From positions 1 to 64,000 of the forward strand of contig NZ_JACIBY010000002.1 in assembly GCF_014195535.1 (NCBI RefSeq): 64,000 nucleotides of DNA, written 5' to 3'. Shown piece by piece: positions 40,270 to 49,367 of this stretch. The translations under genes and the position numbers were made by a program. The notes below the pieces were generated by a model that was not told the origin of the DNA, made no database searches, and was given only the letters and a program-made list of their open reading frames with translations. Source of the stretch: Runella defluvii (GTDB lineage Bacteria > Bacteroidota > Bacteroidia > Cytophagales > Spirosomataceae). Position 1 is the stretch's first letter; the number at the start of each line of letters is the position of its first letter.

Positions 40270-42702
40270 TTATTTACGAATCCGAGCCGCATCCTCACTT
40301 ACCCCCGATTTTCGGCCCCGAGCTTGGTACTTCGACTTCCCAAAATTGTACGTCACCCGAAACGACGCATAGCGCTGCGGCTGCACGTTGGTAAACGTCA
40401 TATCCGAATCATCCACTTTGATGTTTGCCCTAAAAATGCTCGTCCAAAAAATATCGTTGAGGTTCAGTTGCGTATTCCAGCGGTTATTGGCAAAGCTTTT
40501 TTGGACGCCTACATTCATTGCTCCCAACGAGCGCGCTCGGTAGAAACTAGCACGCTCGGGAACATTGTACCAACCTGATACTTCGAGCGTGTATCCTTTG
40601 GGCAACGTGAACATGTTGGACACCCAGAGCGAGGCCGATAGCCCAGCCACCGAATTGCTTTGGCCATTGAGGGTGACATTTTCGCCCCCGTAGGCCGTGC
40701 TGAGGTACATTTGATAGTTCCATTTGGGCAGTAACGTAGCCGAATGACTCACATCAAAAAATAGGCGATGGTTGTTGGCATTGACCTGTTGCCAAGTCGT
40801 AAGACGCGTAGTGGCATTGTACAATGGCAACTGAGTCACCCCGTTTTGGTTGTAGTTATAACCCGTGACCAACATGAGTTTTTTGTACGAATACGTCACC
40901 TCCGATACATTCCGAATACGAGGATACAAAAACGGGTTTCCCATCGCTACTGTATAAGGGTCGATGAAAAAAGGGAAAGGATTGAGCTGCCAAACAGTAG
41001 GCCGCGAAAGTTTGCGCGACGAACTCCATACCAAATTACTGTTGTCGTTGAGTTTATACTGCAATGTCAGGTTAGGTAAAATATTCCAATAGTTGCGGTT
41101 TACAATCGCTCCCAATGTGACGGATTCACCTTGGGTAACGGTATTTTCGGCCCGTAGCCCTGCCGTAAAACCTAGCTTTTTAAACTGCTTGCTCATTTGC
41201 ATAAAAAACATCGTGATGTTTTCGTCAAATGTAAACTCATTACTTCGCCCAAAATCTCTACGAAAATCCGCTACTGTCAAAGGAGTCGAGCGAGACGCGT
41301 CCGTCCGAATGAGTGTATCGTAGTCAATTTTAGCAAGGTTTTTTACGTAATTCATTTTAAAACCTGCCTCCAATTTCCACTCTTTCCCCACAACATCCGT
41401 GTAAATCGCATTCAATGTCCTGAAAGTGGAATTAGCAAGTTGGTCATTGCGCTGCACCGATATACCCCGCACTTGTTCGTTGTTTCGCACAAATTCCGAC
41501 ACCATGTTCTGCGTTCCTGGTTTCTGACTACCTGCCACGGCCACCTCCACCATCAGTTCACGGCCTTTGTTATTTTTATACGTATAGCCCGCCAATCCCG
41601 TCAACGAGCGACTATTTTCCGTCATTTGGTTGTGACTCACCGTCAACGGTTGCTCATTTCCACGCAACACCGACTTATTTTCCGCATAGGTTGAGCTGGG
41701 AGCCCTGCCCACATCACCCGTAACTTTAAAATCAAAGCTATGATGCGGACTGACCACGTACTCTACCCCTGCCACTGCGTTGAAACTCTGGGTGGGGTTT
41801 TTGAGGTACGAATACGACTCAAACACATCTTTATTTCCTTCTTTTCCCATTACACGTCGGTCGGTCAGTTCTTGGTACCAATTGGATGAATTCCAGCCTG
41901 TATTCAGCGAAAACGCCATTTTTTGCGTTTTATACGTTAGGTTTCCACCCGCATCGCCCGTCGCAAAACGGTGTTGCAAATACGTCCCATAAATCGAACC
42001 CCGCCCGCCCAAGTTTTGATCACGTTTGAGCTTGATATTAATCACCGTCTGAAACGACGACTCGTACTTGGCAGGCGGCGTGGGCATGAGTTCAATCGTT
42101 TCGATTTGGTCGGGGGTCAGCGACTTGAGGTAGTTTTTTTCCTGCTCTTCGGTCATTCGTAGGTCTTTGCCGTCAATCAAAATTTTGGGCGATGTTCCTC
42201 TAAACGTAATTTTTCCGCTCATGTCCACCAACAACCCTGGCGAACGCCGCATTACTTCAAGGGCGTTGGTAGCGGTTTTGAACATTTTGCTGTCCACATT
42301 TACGATGATATTCCCCATTTTTTGTTCAAAAACAGGCTTAGTCCCCTTCACCACGACTTCGTTGAGCTGTTTTTGGTCGGCCTGTAAGAATAGCGTCCCT
42401 AGATCCAAGTCTCGTTGGTTTTCATTAATATGGATTGGAGCCGACACAAAACGCTGGTATTCAACGCTAGAAATGGCCAGCAAATAGTGTCCATCTGCGA
42501 TATTTTGCAGCGTAAAACGCCCCAGTGTGTCCGTCACGCCCCCTTTTACGAGCGATGAATCTGACGATGATAGCAGCGCTACACTCGCAAACTCCACGCC
42601 TTTTTGGGTGCTCAATTCCACCGTGCGTCCTTTGATGCTTCCTTTGTTTTGGGCAAAGCATAGCCCGCTGACCAGGGTCAGTACAACGAAAAGATGTTTC
42701 AT
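40270..42702 (-). CDS. Outer-membrane beta-barrel receptor (TonB receptor-like, OMP_b-brl_3 type)
   Basis: An 810-residue protein with a signal peptide (cleavage near GLCFAQ), a carboxypeptidase-like domain (IKGRTVELSTQKGVEFASV), a plug-like domain (EVVVKGTKPVFEQKMGNIIV, ITFRGTSPKILIDGKDL, IETIELMPTPPAKYE) and a long outer-membrane barrel rich in alternating aromatic strands. The plug NVDS and SPKILIDGK words are typical of the barrel family annotated as outer membrane beta-barrel family protein 3, whose substrates are mostly unknown. It follows the second S41 peptidase gene after 27 bases, which suggests cotranscription. Confidence 0.85.
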   Translation of the reverse strand: MKHLFVVLTLVSGLCFAQNKGSIKGRTVELSTQKGVEFASVALLSSSDSSLVKGGVTDTLGRFTLQNIADGHYLLAISSVEYQRFVSAPIHINENQRDLDLGTLFLQADQKQLNEVVVKGTKPVFEQKMGNIIVNVDSKMFKTATNALEVMRRSPGLLVDMSGKITFRGTSPKILIDGKDLRMTEEQEKNYLKSLTPDQIETIELMPTPPAKYESSFQTVINIKLKRDQNLGGRGSIYGTYLQHRFATGDAGGNLTYKTQKMAFSLNTGWNSSNWYQELTDRRVMGKEGNKDVFESYSYLKNPTQSFNAVAGVEYVVSPHHSFDFKVTGDVGRAPSSTYAENKSVLRGNEQPLTVSHNQMTENSRSLTGLAGYTYKNNKGRELMVEVAVAGSQKPGTQNMVSEFVRNNEQVRGISVQRNDQLANSTFRTLNAIYTDVVGKEWKLEAGFKMNYVKNLAKIDYDTLIRTDASRSTPLTVADFRRDFGRSNEFTFDENITMFFMQMSKQFKKLGFTAGLRAENTVTQGESVTLGAIVNRNYWNILPNLTLQYKLNDNSNLVWSSSRKLSRPTVWQLNPFPFFIDPYTVAMGNPFLYPRIRNVSEVTYSYKKLMLVTGYNYNQNGVTQLPLYNATTRLTTWQQVNANNHRLFFDVSHSATLLPKWNYQMYLSTAYGGENVTLNGQSNSVAGLSASLWVSNMFTLPKGYTLEVSGWYNVPERASFYRARSLGAMNVGVQKSFANNRWNTQLNLNDIFWTSIFRANIKVDDSDMTFTNVQPQRYASFRVTYNFGKSKYQARGRKSGVSEDAARIRK

Positions 42703-42729
42703 TACTGTTAAGAAAAAAGGGTTAAAACG

Positions 42730-44148
42730 CTATTTTGATTGCCAGTAATTTTGAACAAATTTTATCCAATCTTTTTCCGAGCTTGGAATCTGAACATCGG
42801 GCTGAAAACCAACGTTGTCGATGGGGGCATAATCGACCCAACCTGTGCGGGTGGTGGGCAAGCGTAATTCAAAGTTTTTGCACGGCAACTCGTGTTCACG
42901 CACATTACCATAGTCCATCATTCCGCCTGTATGGTTACCGAAGAGCGTCACTTTTTTACTTTGTTTGGCATAAAACACAAAGTACTCCGCGCTGCTGTAG
43001 CAGTTTTCATTCATTAGCACCGCCACTTTTTGGGGATACGGCAGCACCTCCCCGTACGACATCGTATCGGCAGGATATTCCACCATTTGTCCCACTTTTA
43101 ATCGGTTTTTAGCCAGTGATTCCTGCCAAGGTTTTGCATCTTTGGCCGAAATCCACCCTTGAGTCAGCGCTCGGTCAATCATCGCTTCTTCCGCTTTTAA
43201 ATTGTCGGGGGTACTTCTAAAATGTGAGTGAATATCTCGAAAAGTATTGGTATTGAGGTATTTTAAAATGGCAGGAAAAGACCCATTCATTCCGCCGAAG
43301 TTGTCACGAATATCTACAATCAAATGGGAGGAATTCCGTATCGTTGCATCGTGTGCCTTCAAGACACTATCTACCATTTCAAAGGAAATACCAAAGGAAG
43401 GAATTCGTACGTAAAAAGTTTGCTTATCAATCGCTTTTACATGAAACTCCTCCTCAGCCTGCTGTGCTTTAGCGAGCTCATCGGGGGTTGCCTTTTGCGG
43501 ATATTGCCGTACCCAGTAGCCCGAATTAGGGACGTTGAGCAAGTTTCCTTCCAGCGGGAAGGTACGTTCAGACGAAGTGAGGTCGCCTGCCCAGTAAATT
43601 CCTTTATAAGGGCTTGGGCCACTAGCGGCGGCTTCAAATTTAACCATGCCTACTTGCCATTTTTTATTTTGAGCCGCCAACACCACCGCTGCCATTTTAT
43701 CGGGTTGTTGTGGGTCACGCATGAGTGCCACGCGGTAACTACCATCCACGATTTCCCAGATGCCTTCCAAGGGGTGTAATTTGCCAACGTGGGCATCAAA
43801 GTAGCTTTTCGCTTGCTGCTCGTCGGTGCTGATGGTACGAATGGGAACCGTTACTTCGGGTGTATTAAAAGAAACCTGAAAATGCCCGTCTTTGAAAAAA
43901 CGCTTGTACGCCCGTACCAATTGAAAACACTGTTTATCACCTGGCAAGTCACGGGCTGCCGTTCGCAAACTATCCAGTAATCGTTCGTACCGTGGTCGTG
44001 TTTGGGTAGTTACTTTGTCTTGAAAACCTGCATAGTTGGCTTCTGTTTTCTGGATATACGTAGCCAATACCGCCGAGCATTCACAGTTTTGGGCCATGCT
44101 TTCAGTTGCAAAAAGTAAGAAAATACAGAGAAAAAATCGGTTTGCCAT
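42730..44148 (-). CDS. Secreted S41-family peptidase, second paralogue
   Basis: Start at ATG 44148 gives a signal peptide (MANRFFLCIFLLFATESMAQ) and 472 residues. It matches the 9552-10922 protein along its whole length: NCECSAV after the signal peptide, NYAGFQDKV, the LIVDIRDNFGGMNGSFP active-site loop, the nucleophile region NCYSSAEYF with a Ser-x-x-Glu pattern, and the late TGGMMDYGN and WVDYAPIDNVGFQPDVQIP. The frame stays open 35 codons upstream, but without a signal peptide. It precedes the outer-membrane receptor gene by 27 bases and may be cotranscribed with it. Confidence 0.85.
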   Translation of the reverse strand: MANRFFLCIFLLFATESMAQNCECSAVLATYIQKTEANYAGFQDKVTTQTRPRYERLLDSLRTAARDLPGDKQCFQLVRAYKRFFKDGHFQVSFNTPEVTVPIRTISTDEQQAKSYFDAHVGKLHPLEGIWEIVDGSYRVALMRDPQQPDKMAAVVLAAQNKKWQVGMVKFEAAASGPSPYKGIYWAGDLTSSERTFPLEGNLLNVPNSGYWVRQYPQKATPDELAKAQQAEEEFHVKAIDKQTFYVRIPSFGISFEMVDSVLKAHDATIRNSSHLIVDIRDNFGGMNGSFPAILKYLNTNTFRDIHSHFRSTPDNLKAEEAMIDRALTQGWISAKDAKPWQESLAKNRLKVGQMVEYPADTMSYGEVLPYPQKVAVLMNENCYSSAEYFVFYAKQSKKVTLFGNHTGGMMDYGNVREHELPCKNFELRLPTTRTGWVDYAPIDNVGFQPDVQIPSSEKDWIKFVQNYWQSK

Positions 44149-44543
44149 ACGCTTTGGTTTGTTTAGAAATCGTGGTTCAAAACTGCACGGATACGTTGTC
44201 GTTACCAAAGTTTTTTGACGAACCTCGCTTTCCTCTCGACGAAAACTCAACAAATGGGACGTTTAGGTTGCTTACGACCAAACCCTAATACGACGATTTC
44301 CTGCGGTTGTGAGCAACCGCAGGCACATGCGGGAGGTTACTCCTAACCGACCCAATTCGACGATTTCTGCGGTTGTGAGCAACCGCCCACACATAACCGC
44401 CCACACGTGCGGGAGGTTACTCCTAACCGACCCAATTCGGCGATTTCTGCGGTTGTGAGCAACCGCAGGCACATAACCACCGACACATATTGATAGAAAC
44501 TAATGCACTTTGACGAAATTTGCCCAAATTTTTAGACGAACGT
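44149..44543. other. 395-base gap filled with hairpin repeats
   Basis: No gene is supported here. Bases 44149-44260 show nothing identifiable; 44260-44485 is a cluster of palindromic repeats (listed separately); the last 60 bases lead into the LytS-like kinase gene and show no good TTG/TAnnTTTG promoter. Confidence 0.6.
44300..44467. repeat. GGTTx-NGAG-x'AACC hairpin cluster
   Basis: Five hairpins of the tetraloop family: CCTGCGGTTG-TGAG-CAACCGCAGG (44300-44323), GGTTA-CTCC-TAACC (44335-44348), GCGGTTG-TGAG-CAACCGC (44369-44386), GGTTA-CTCC-TAACC (44415-44428) and TGCGGTTG-TGAG-CAACCGCA (44448-44467). The second and third are repeated as a unit by the fourth and fifth with an 80-base period. 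A worn copy (GGTTG-CTTA-CGACC) lies just upstream near 44264. Confidence 0.85.
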
Positions 44544-45689
44544 ATGAATCGCCTCGACCAACCGAATCTACAACTATTTGATGTCGTTGAACAAGCCTTA
44601 GATTTCTATAATTCTAGGCTTTGGCTGCGTATTTTGGCACATCTGTGTTACATTTACTTGAGCTATACATTTCTTGCCAACGAGTTTTTCGTTGAAGACT
44701 TAAAATACGGCGTCCATTTTTATGTGTACTGGCTCACCAATTTAGCCGCTGCCTACGCCATTTTTTATTATTTATTTCCTACCTACTTCGTCACAGAACG
44801 CTACTCGTACTTTTTTTTACCCGTCGCTTTCTGGTACTTTACGGTCTTTAGCTATTTCACTCACGCGTTTCTTCAAGAAGTGTACAGCAACAATACCGTT
44901 GTTAGTTATTCGGCATCCAGAGAAGATAACCCTTTCCTTGCCTTTCTCGACGTCTATAGTCGATACGGTTTGTGGGGGCACTTTCGAAGCATATCGTTTG
45001 CGTTTGTCGTGTTTTTTGAATTCAAGTCTCATTTTGGACTCATTATTTTCGTAAAATCCGTCAAGTACTTTATTGAAAATATCATCAAGCAAAAACACCT
45101 CAATGACCTTAACCACGACCTCGAATCTCGGTTTTTGCAAAGTCAGCTTAATCCTCACTTTTTATTCAATTCGCTCAACAATATCTATGGGCTCATTCTA
45201 AACCAAAAGCCTACCACCACCGCCGCCATCAGCCAACTACAGAGCCTTTTGAAAGAATCTTTTGATGATTCTAAGGGCAATAACGTACCGCTACTTTCAG
45301 AAATTAATTACCTCAAAAACTACATCAGCCTCGAAAAAATCAGGCACGACCAAAACGTTCATATTGATTTTAAGGTGGACGAAAACACGGTGAATAAGCA
45401 TTTCATTGCTCCTCGGGTTTTGTTACCTTTTGTCGAAAACGCCTTCAAACATGGCCTAAGCGACAACCTCAAATACGCCCAAATCGACATCCACATTTCC
45501 CTGAAAAACAACCAGTTGCATTTCTATATCTACAATTCAAAACCCGATTTAAAAGTATCGAAAACCAAAGTAGGTGGAATAGGCTTGGTCAATATCAAAC
45601 GCCGCCTATCGCTTCTTTACCCCGACCATTCGCTCCAAATCCACGATAACCCAAACAGCTATGAAGTCCACCTTAGATTACCTTTATGA
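44544..45689 (+). CDS. LytS-type sensor histidine kinase
   Basis: Start at ATG 44544 (an upstream in-frame TTG at 44520 is less likely) gives 381 residues. Four membrane helices fill residues about 25-170, followed by the His_kinase (LytS/YehU) domain: phospho-acceptor His205 in QLNPHFLFNSLNNIYG, N-box Glu298-Asn299 in LPFVENAFKHG, and the glycine box VGGIGLVNIKRRL. All catalytic motifs are intact. It overlaps the next, degenerate kinase gene by 29 bases and is in an operon with a LytTR regulator. It should respond to an envelope or membrane cue and phosphorylate the LytTR regulator. Confidence 0.92.
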   Translation: MNRLDQPNLQLFDVVEQALDFYNSRLWLRILAHLCYIYLSYTFLANEFFVEDLKYGVHFYVYWLTNLAAAYAIFYYLFPTYFVTERYSYFFLPVAFWYFTVFSYFTHAFLQEVYSNNTVVSYSASREDNPFLAFLDVYSRYGLWGHFRSISFAFVVFFEFKSHFGLIIFVKSVKYFIENIIKQKHLNDLNHDLESRFLQSQLNPHFLFNSLNNIYGLILNQKPTTTAAISQLQSLLKESFDDSKGNNVPLLSEINYLKNYISLEKIRHDQNVHIDFKVDENTVNKHFIAPRVLLPFVENAFKHGLSDNLKYAQIDIHISLKNNQLHFYIYNSKPDLKVSKTKVGGIGLVNIKRRLSLLYPDHSLQIHDNPNSYEVHLRLPL

Positions 45690-46713
45690 TAAACGAGCAG
45701 GCATTTTTGAGTTCTTGTTTTGGCTTTTTTGGTTTTTCAACAATACCATTTACGTCGGCTCTACCACCAATATGTTCACGTCGGGTGCCTTGTTTTGGTC
45801 GTTCGGAAACATCATCGTTTTTTACATCACTTACCGATTGGCATTGTACTGTGTGCGTCGGCTGTTTGTGCACTATAAGTATGTCATTTATTTGTTTTTA
45901 GTATATGTGGTGGGACATTTAGTCAAAACGGTCGTCAACGAAATCATCTGGCAAATTGCGCTAAGCCACCTTGATTTTGGAACGTTCAACCAAGACTACC
46001 AAAAAATGATCAATATCGACGGAGGGGGACTACTGAAGCGCTTGTCCGATTTTTTGCTCAACCCTATTATATTTTTGATACAAGCCTCCCGTTGGTTGCC
46101 CATTTCCTTAAAGATAATGATAGACTTGGCCTTAGAGCAACGCAAAAACAATGCGCTGAATAAAAACAAAATGGACTTGGAGATAAAGCTTCTAAAATCG
46201 CAGATTAACCCTCAGTTTATCAATGAGTCGCTCGAAAACATCAAAAATGTGGTCAATACCGACCCTAAAAAGGCCGAACAAATGACCCTCAAACTTTCAA
46301 ATATGATTCGCTATACTCTTTATGAAACGGATGTCGAGAAAGTAGCGCTTCAGAAGGAATTGGATTTTATGATTAATTACGTTGATTTGCAAGAAACGCG
46401 ACTCGCAGACCACGTAAACGTCAATTTTCGGCTCAAAACCCATTTCCTCGACAGCCTGACGATTAGTCCATTACTAATTTTTCCCCTGTTAGAAAAAGCC
46501 TTTAAATGTATAAAATCCAACTGCGAGGTCGATATAAAAACGCAAGACGCGGTGTTAGAGGTAAAAATTGAGTCGGACTACGTTCCCGACTGCCAGCATT
46601 CGGGCATCGAAACTGTACAAAAAAGATTGGCGTTTTTGTACCCCAACAAGCATCGATTGAAGGTAATCGAAAATGAAGGAATGTATAAAGTTGATTTAAA
46701 ACTTGAGCTATGA
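45661..46713 (+). CDS. Degenerate LytS-type kinase (probable pseudokinase)
   Basis: A 350-residue paralogue of the preceding kinase, with membrane helices in residues about 15-160 and a His_kinase-like domain. The phospho-acceptor is lost: the motif reads QINPQFINES with Gln185 where the first kinase has His205. The N-box reads FPLLEKAFKCI, with Lys279 in place of the ATP/Mg-binding Asn, and the glycine box is reduced to HSGIETVQKRL. The reading frame is intact, so it is not a decaying gene by obvious signs. I infer a non-catalytic partner that could form a heterodimer with the active kinase. Its start overlaps the first gene by 29 bases and its stop overlaps the regulator start (ATGA). Confidence 0.88.
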   Translation: MKSTLDYLYDKRAGIFEFLFWLFWFFNNTIYVGSTTNMFTSGALFWSFGNIIVFYITYRLALYCVRRLFVHYKYVIYLFLVYVVGHLVKTVVNEIIWQIALSHLDFGTFNQDYQKMINIDGGGLLKRLSDFLLNPIIFLIQASRWLPISLKIMIDLALEQRKNNALNKNKMDLEIKLLKSQINPQFINESLENIKNVVNTDPKKAEQMTLKLSNMIRYTLYETDVEKVALQKELDFMINYVDLQETRLADHVNVNFRLKTHFLDSLTISPLLIFPLLEKAFKCIKSNCEVDIKTQDAVLEVKIESDYVPDCQHSGIETVQKRLAFLYPNKHRLKVIENEGMYKVDLKLEL

Positions 46714-47486
46714 AAAATCTCCGTTGCATTATTGTTGAAGACGAGCCCATCGCCCAGGAAATCATCGAGACTTTTGTCAAACGGCTTCCTTTTTTAGAGC
46801 TTACGGGCAAGGCAAGCAACGCCTTTGAAGCCTATGAGCTTCTATCACAACACTCCATCGACTTGATTTTTTGCGATATTGAAATGCCCCAAATCTCAGG
46901 CTTGGAGTTTCTCAAATCGCTGTCGTATCGGCCACAAGTGATTATGACAACGGCTTTTCACCAGTATGCTCACGATGGGTTTGAACTGGATGTTACTGAT
47001 TATCTGCTCAAACCCATCGCCTTTGAGCGTTTTCTAAGGGCCATCCAAAAAGTAAAAGAGCGGCGAGAGGCCAAAGAAATCCTCGAAAAACGCCGCAACG
47101 AACTACAAGAACCAGCACTGGAAACCGAAGCCAAAACTCCCCCAACGCCTCGCGGGGAAGACAACGGGATTTTTGTCAAAGAAGATGGGAATTTGGTCAA
47201 GGTTCTATTTGATGAAATTCAGTACGTAGAAGCAATGAAGGATTATGTTAAAATTTACCTCCGCGACCGTTTTATCGTGACGTACCTAACCATGAAAAAA
47301 ATGGAAGAAAGCCTGCCAGAAAGCCTCTTTGTGCGGGTACACAAATCGTACATTGCCAGTTTGCCAAAAATCAAAAGCATCAGCGGCAATATGTTATCAT
47401 TTCATTCGCATACGCAGATTCCGATTGGGATGCAATATCGGGATGGCTTATTGGCGAAATTAGAAGGGCAAATTGTTATTCGTTAA
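46710..47486 (+). CDS. LytTR-family response regulator
   Basis: A 258-residue regulator: receiver domain with acidic pair EDE (10-12), phospho-acceptor Asp56 in LIFCDIEMP and Lys in YLLKPI, a Pro/Glu-rich linker, then a LytTR DNA-binding domain (IFVKEDGNLVKVLFDEIQYVE through VHKSYIAS). LytTR domains bind imperfect direct repeats upstream of targets. It is translationally coupled to the pseudokinase gene by an ATGA overlap. The stop codon lies at the left edge of a 76-base tandem hairpin array, so the message probably ends in or runs through it. Confidence 0.93.
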   Translation: MKNLRCIIVEDEPIAQEIIETFVKRLPFLELTGKASNAFEAYELLSQHSIDLIFCDIEMPQISGLEFLKSLSYRPQVIMTTAFHQYAHDGFELDVTDYLLKPIAFERFLRAIQKVKERREAKEILEKRRNELQEPALETEAKTPPTPRGEDNGIFVKEDGNLVKVLFDEIQYVEAMKDYVKIYLRDRFIVTYLTMKKMEESLPESLFVRVHKSYIASLPKIKSISGNMLSFHSHTQIPIGMQYRDGLLAKLEGQIVIR

Positions 47487-47850
47487 CTAACCTCCCGAAT
47501 GTTTATACTCTACGCAGGCGAACATTCGGGAGCTTAAGCACAAATTACATTCGTTAAAACAGCAAACCTCCCGAATGTTTGTACTCTACGCAAGCGAACA
47601 TTCGGGTGGTTAAGCACAAATCACATTCGTTAAAATAACAAACCTCCCGAATGTTTGTACTCGATGCAAGCGAACATTCGGGAGGTTGAGCACAAATCAC
47701 ATTCGTTAAAACAGCAAACCTCCCGAATGTTTGTACTCTACGCAGGCGAACATTCGGGAGGTTGAGCACAAATCATATTCGTTAAAACAGCAAACCTCCC
47801 GAATGTTTGTACTCTACGCAGGCGAACATTCGGGAGGTTAAAGTTGAGCA
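47487..47850. repeat. 76-base tandem array of five hairpin units
   Basis: CCTCCCGAATGTT starts at 47491, 47567, 47643, 47719 and 47795, an exact 76-base period. In each unit AACCTCCCGAATGTT pairs with AACATTCGGGAGGTT across a loop of about 15 bases (TGTACTCTACGCAGGCG-like); the connecting segment (GCACAAATCACATTCGTTAAAACAGC-like) is also conserved. The array fills the whole spacer between convergent genes (LytTR regulator and hslU) and ends at 47839. There is no poly-T after the hairpins. The conserved, not unique, connectors exclude CRISPR. Confidence 0.92.
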
Positions 47851-49287
47851 TTACAATATATATTGGCTCAAATCGCGGTTTTTGACCAAGTTAGCCAAAC
47901 GCTCCTGCACCAACTCTTTGGTCACAATCACGTGGGCATTAGGCCCGATAACATCAGGAATGTCAAACATGAAGTCATTGAGTAAAGTACTCATCACCGT
48001 TTGAAGGCGACGCGCACCAATGTTTTCCACTTCTGAATTGATGGTAAATGCCAATTTTGCCAACTCTAGCAATGCGTCATCTTGGAACGTCAATTCGACA
48101 CCCTCTGCCTCCATCAACGCAAAATATTGACGCGTGAGAGAGTTACGCGGCTCTTTCAAAATACGGTAGAAATCGTTTTCCGTCAAGCTTTGCAATTCGA
48201 CCCGAATCGGGAAACGTCCCTGTAATTCTGGAATCAAATCCGAAGGTTTAGACACGTGAAAAGCCCCCGCTGCTACAAACAAAATGTGGTCGGTTTTGAT
48301 TGGGCCGTGTTTGGTATTGACCGTTGAGCCTTCGACAATCGGGAGCAAATCGCGCTGAACCCCCTCGCGGCTTACGTCAGGTCCTCCGCCTTTTCCGTTG
48401 GAATTAGCGATTTTGTCAATCTCGTCAATAAAAATAATTCCTAAATTTTCGGCCTTCAGCAACGCTTCTTCTTTGACTTCATCCATGTCAATGAGCTTGG
48501 CTGCTTCCTCTTCCAACAATATCTTACGGGCATCGGCAATGCTCATTTTACGTTTTTTATTACGCTTAGGCATCATGTTACCAAGCATTTCTTGCAAATT
48601 CATCATCGACATATCGTCGATAGGTCCACCCATAACACCAATATTTGGAGCCGACGAAGACTGCATATCAATCTCGATTTTCCGATTTTCGAGTTCACCC
48701 GCCCGTAGTTTATCACGGAAACGCACGCGTGTTCGCTCGTTGAGTTCGTGGTCGGGCATCGACGAAACAGGCGGAGGAGGATTAACGGCGTCGGTATCAT
48801 CCGTAATCTCAAAACCTACGCTTGGGCGGCTGTTGTTCTTGGGCGTGTTATTGGGATACATCGGCGGAATCAGCACATCCAAAATAATTTCCTCTACGAT
48901 GTCCTGTGCCTTTTGTTTTACTTCTTCTTTTTTGGCCGTTTTCACCATATTTACGGCTTGTTCTACCAAGTCGCGCACCATGCTTTCGACGTCACGCCCC
49001 ACGTATCCCACTTCCGTAAATTTAGATGCTTCTACTTTCACAAAAGGGGCATCGGCGATTTTGGCCAAGCGGCGGGCAATTTCGGTTTTCCCGACCCCCG
49101 TCGCGCCAATCATCAAAATATTATTAGGAATAATTTCTTTTTGCATCTCGGGCGTGCTGTTCATCCGACGCCAACGGTTTCGGAGTGCAATCGCCACGTT
49201 GCGCTTGGCATCGTGCTGCCCGATAATGTATTTGTCTAGTTCGGCGACTATTTCGCGGGGAGTTAGTTTATCTAATTGTGAGGACAT
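47851..49287 (-). CDS. hslU: ATP-dependent protease ATPase subunit HslU (ClpY)
   Basis: A 478-residue AAA+ unfoldase. It starts with LTPREIVAELDKYIIGQHDAK, has Walker A GATGVGKTE, the pore loop GYVGRD, an I domain (about residues 110-240), Walker B IIFIDEID and the C-terminal sensor/GARRLQTVMSTLLND motif, ending in the SQYIL tail that docks into HslV. Length is normal for Bacteroidota HslU. The peptidase hslV is not adjacent in this window. It works in the cytoplasm, unfolding proteins for HslV. It is transcribed away from the small lipoprotein gene at 49426. Confidence 0.96.
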   Translation of the reverse strand: MSSQLDKLTPREIVAELDKYIIGQHDAKRNVAIALRNRWRRMNSTPEMQKEIIPNNILMIGATGVGKTEIARRLAKIADAPFVKVEASKFTEVGYVGRDVESMVRDLVEQAVNMVKTAKKEEVKQKAQDIVEEIILDVLIPPMYPNNTPKNNSRPSVGFEITDDTDAVNPPPPVSSMPDHELNERTRVRFRDKLRAGELENRKIEIDMQSSSAPNIGVMGGPIDDMSMMNLQEMLGNMMPKRNKKRKMSIADARKILLEEEAAKLIDMDEVKEEALLKAENLGIIFIDEIDKIANSNGKGGGPDVSREGVQRDLLPIVEGSTVNTKHGPIKTDHILFVAAGAFHVSKPSDLIPELQGRFPIRVELQSLTENDFYRILKEPRNSLTRQYFALMEAEGVELTFQDDALLELAKLAFTINSEVENIGARRLQTVMSTLLNDFMFDIPDVIGPNAHVIVTKELVQERLANLVKNRDLSQYIL

Positions 49288-49367
49288 CCGTTAATTTGAC
49301 AATGTGAAAATAGATAAATTTAAGAAGGCAATAAGGGCATTTTTTTTGCAAAACAAATGTAGAAACG

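Noticed and set aside
45661-46713. Pseudogene call for the second kinase
   Set aside because: The frame is intact, overlaps both neighbours precisely and all losses are substitutions at catalytic residues; a functional pseudokinase is more likely than decay.
47554-47769. Small minus-strand reading frame inside the 76-base array
   Set aside because: It is a translation of the repeat itself (76 is not a multiple of three, so the peptide changes frame at each unit) and has no ribosome-binding site.
47491-47839. CRISPR array
   Set aside because: The period is regular, but the connectors are conserved and not unique, the repeat contains a long hairpin, and no cas gene is nearby. The same applies to the 41-base array at 53662-53794.
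48398-49294. Plus-strand 298-residue Ser/Ile-rich reading frame
   Set aside because: It is antisense to hslU, a clear housekeeping gene, and shows no motif.
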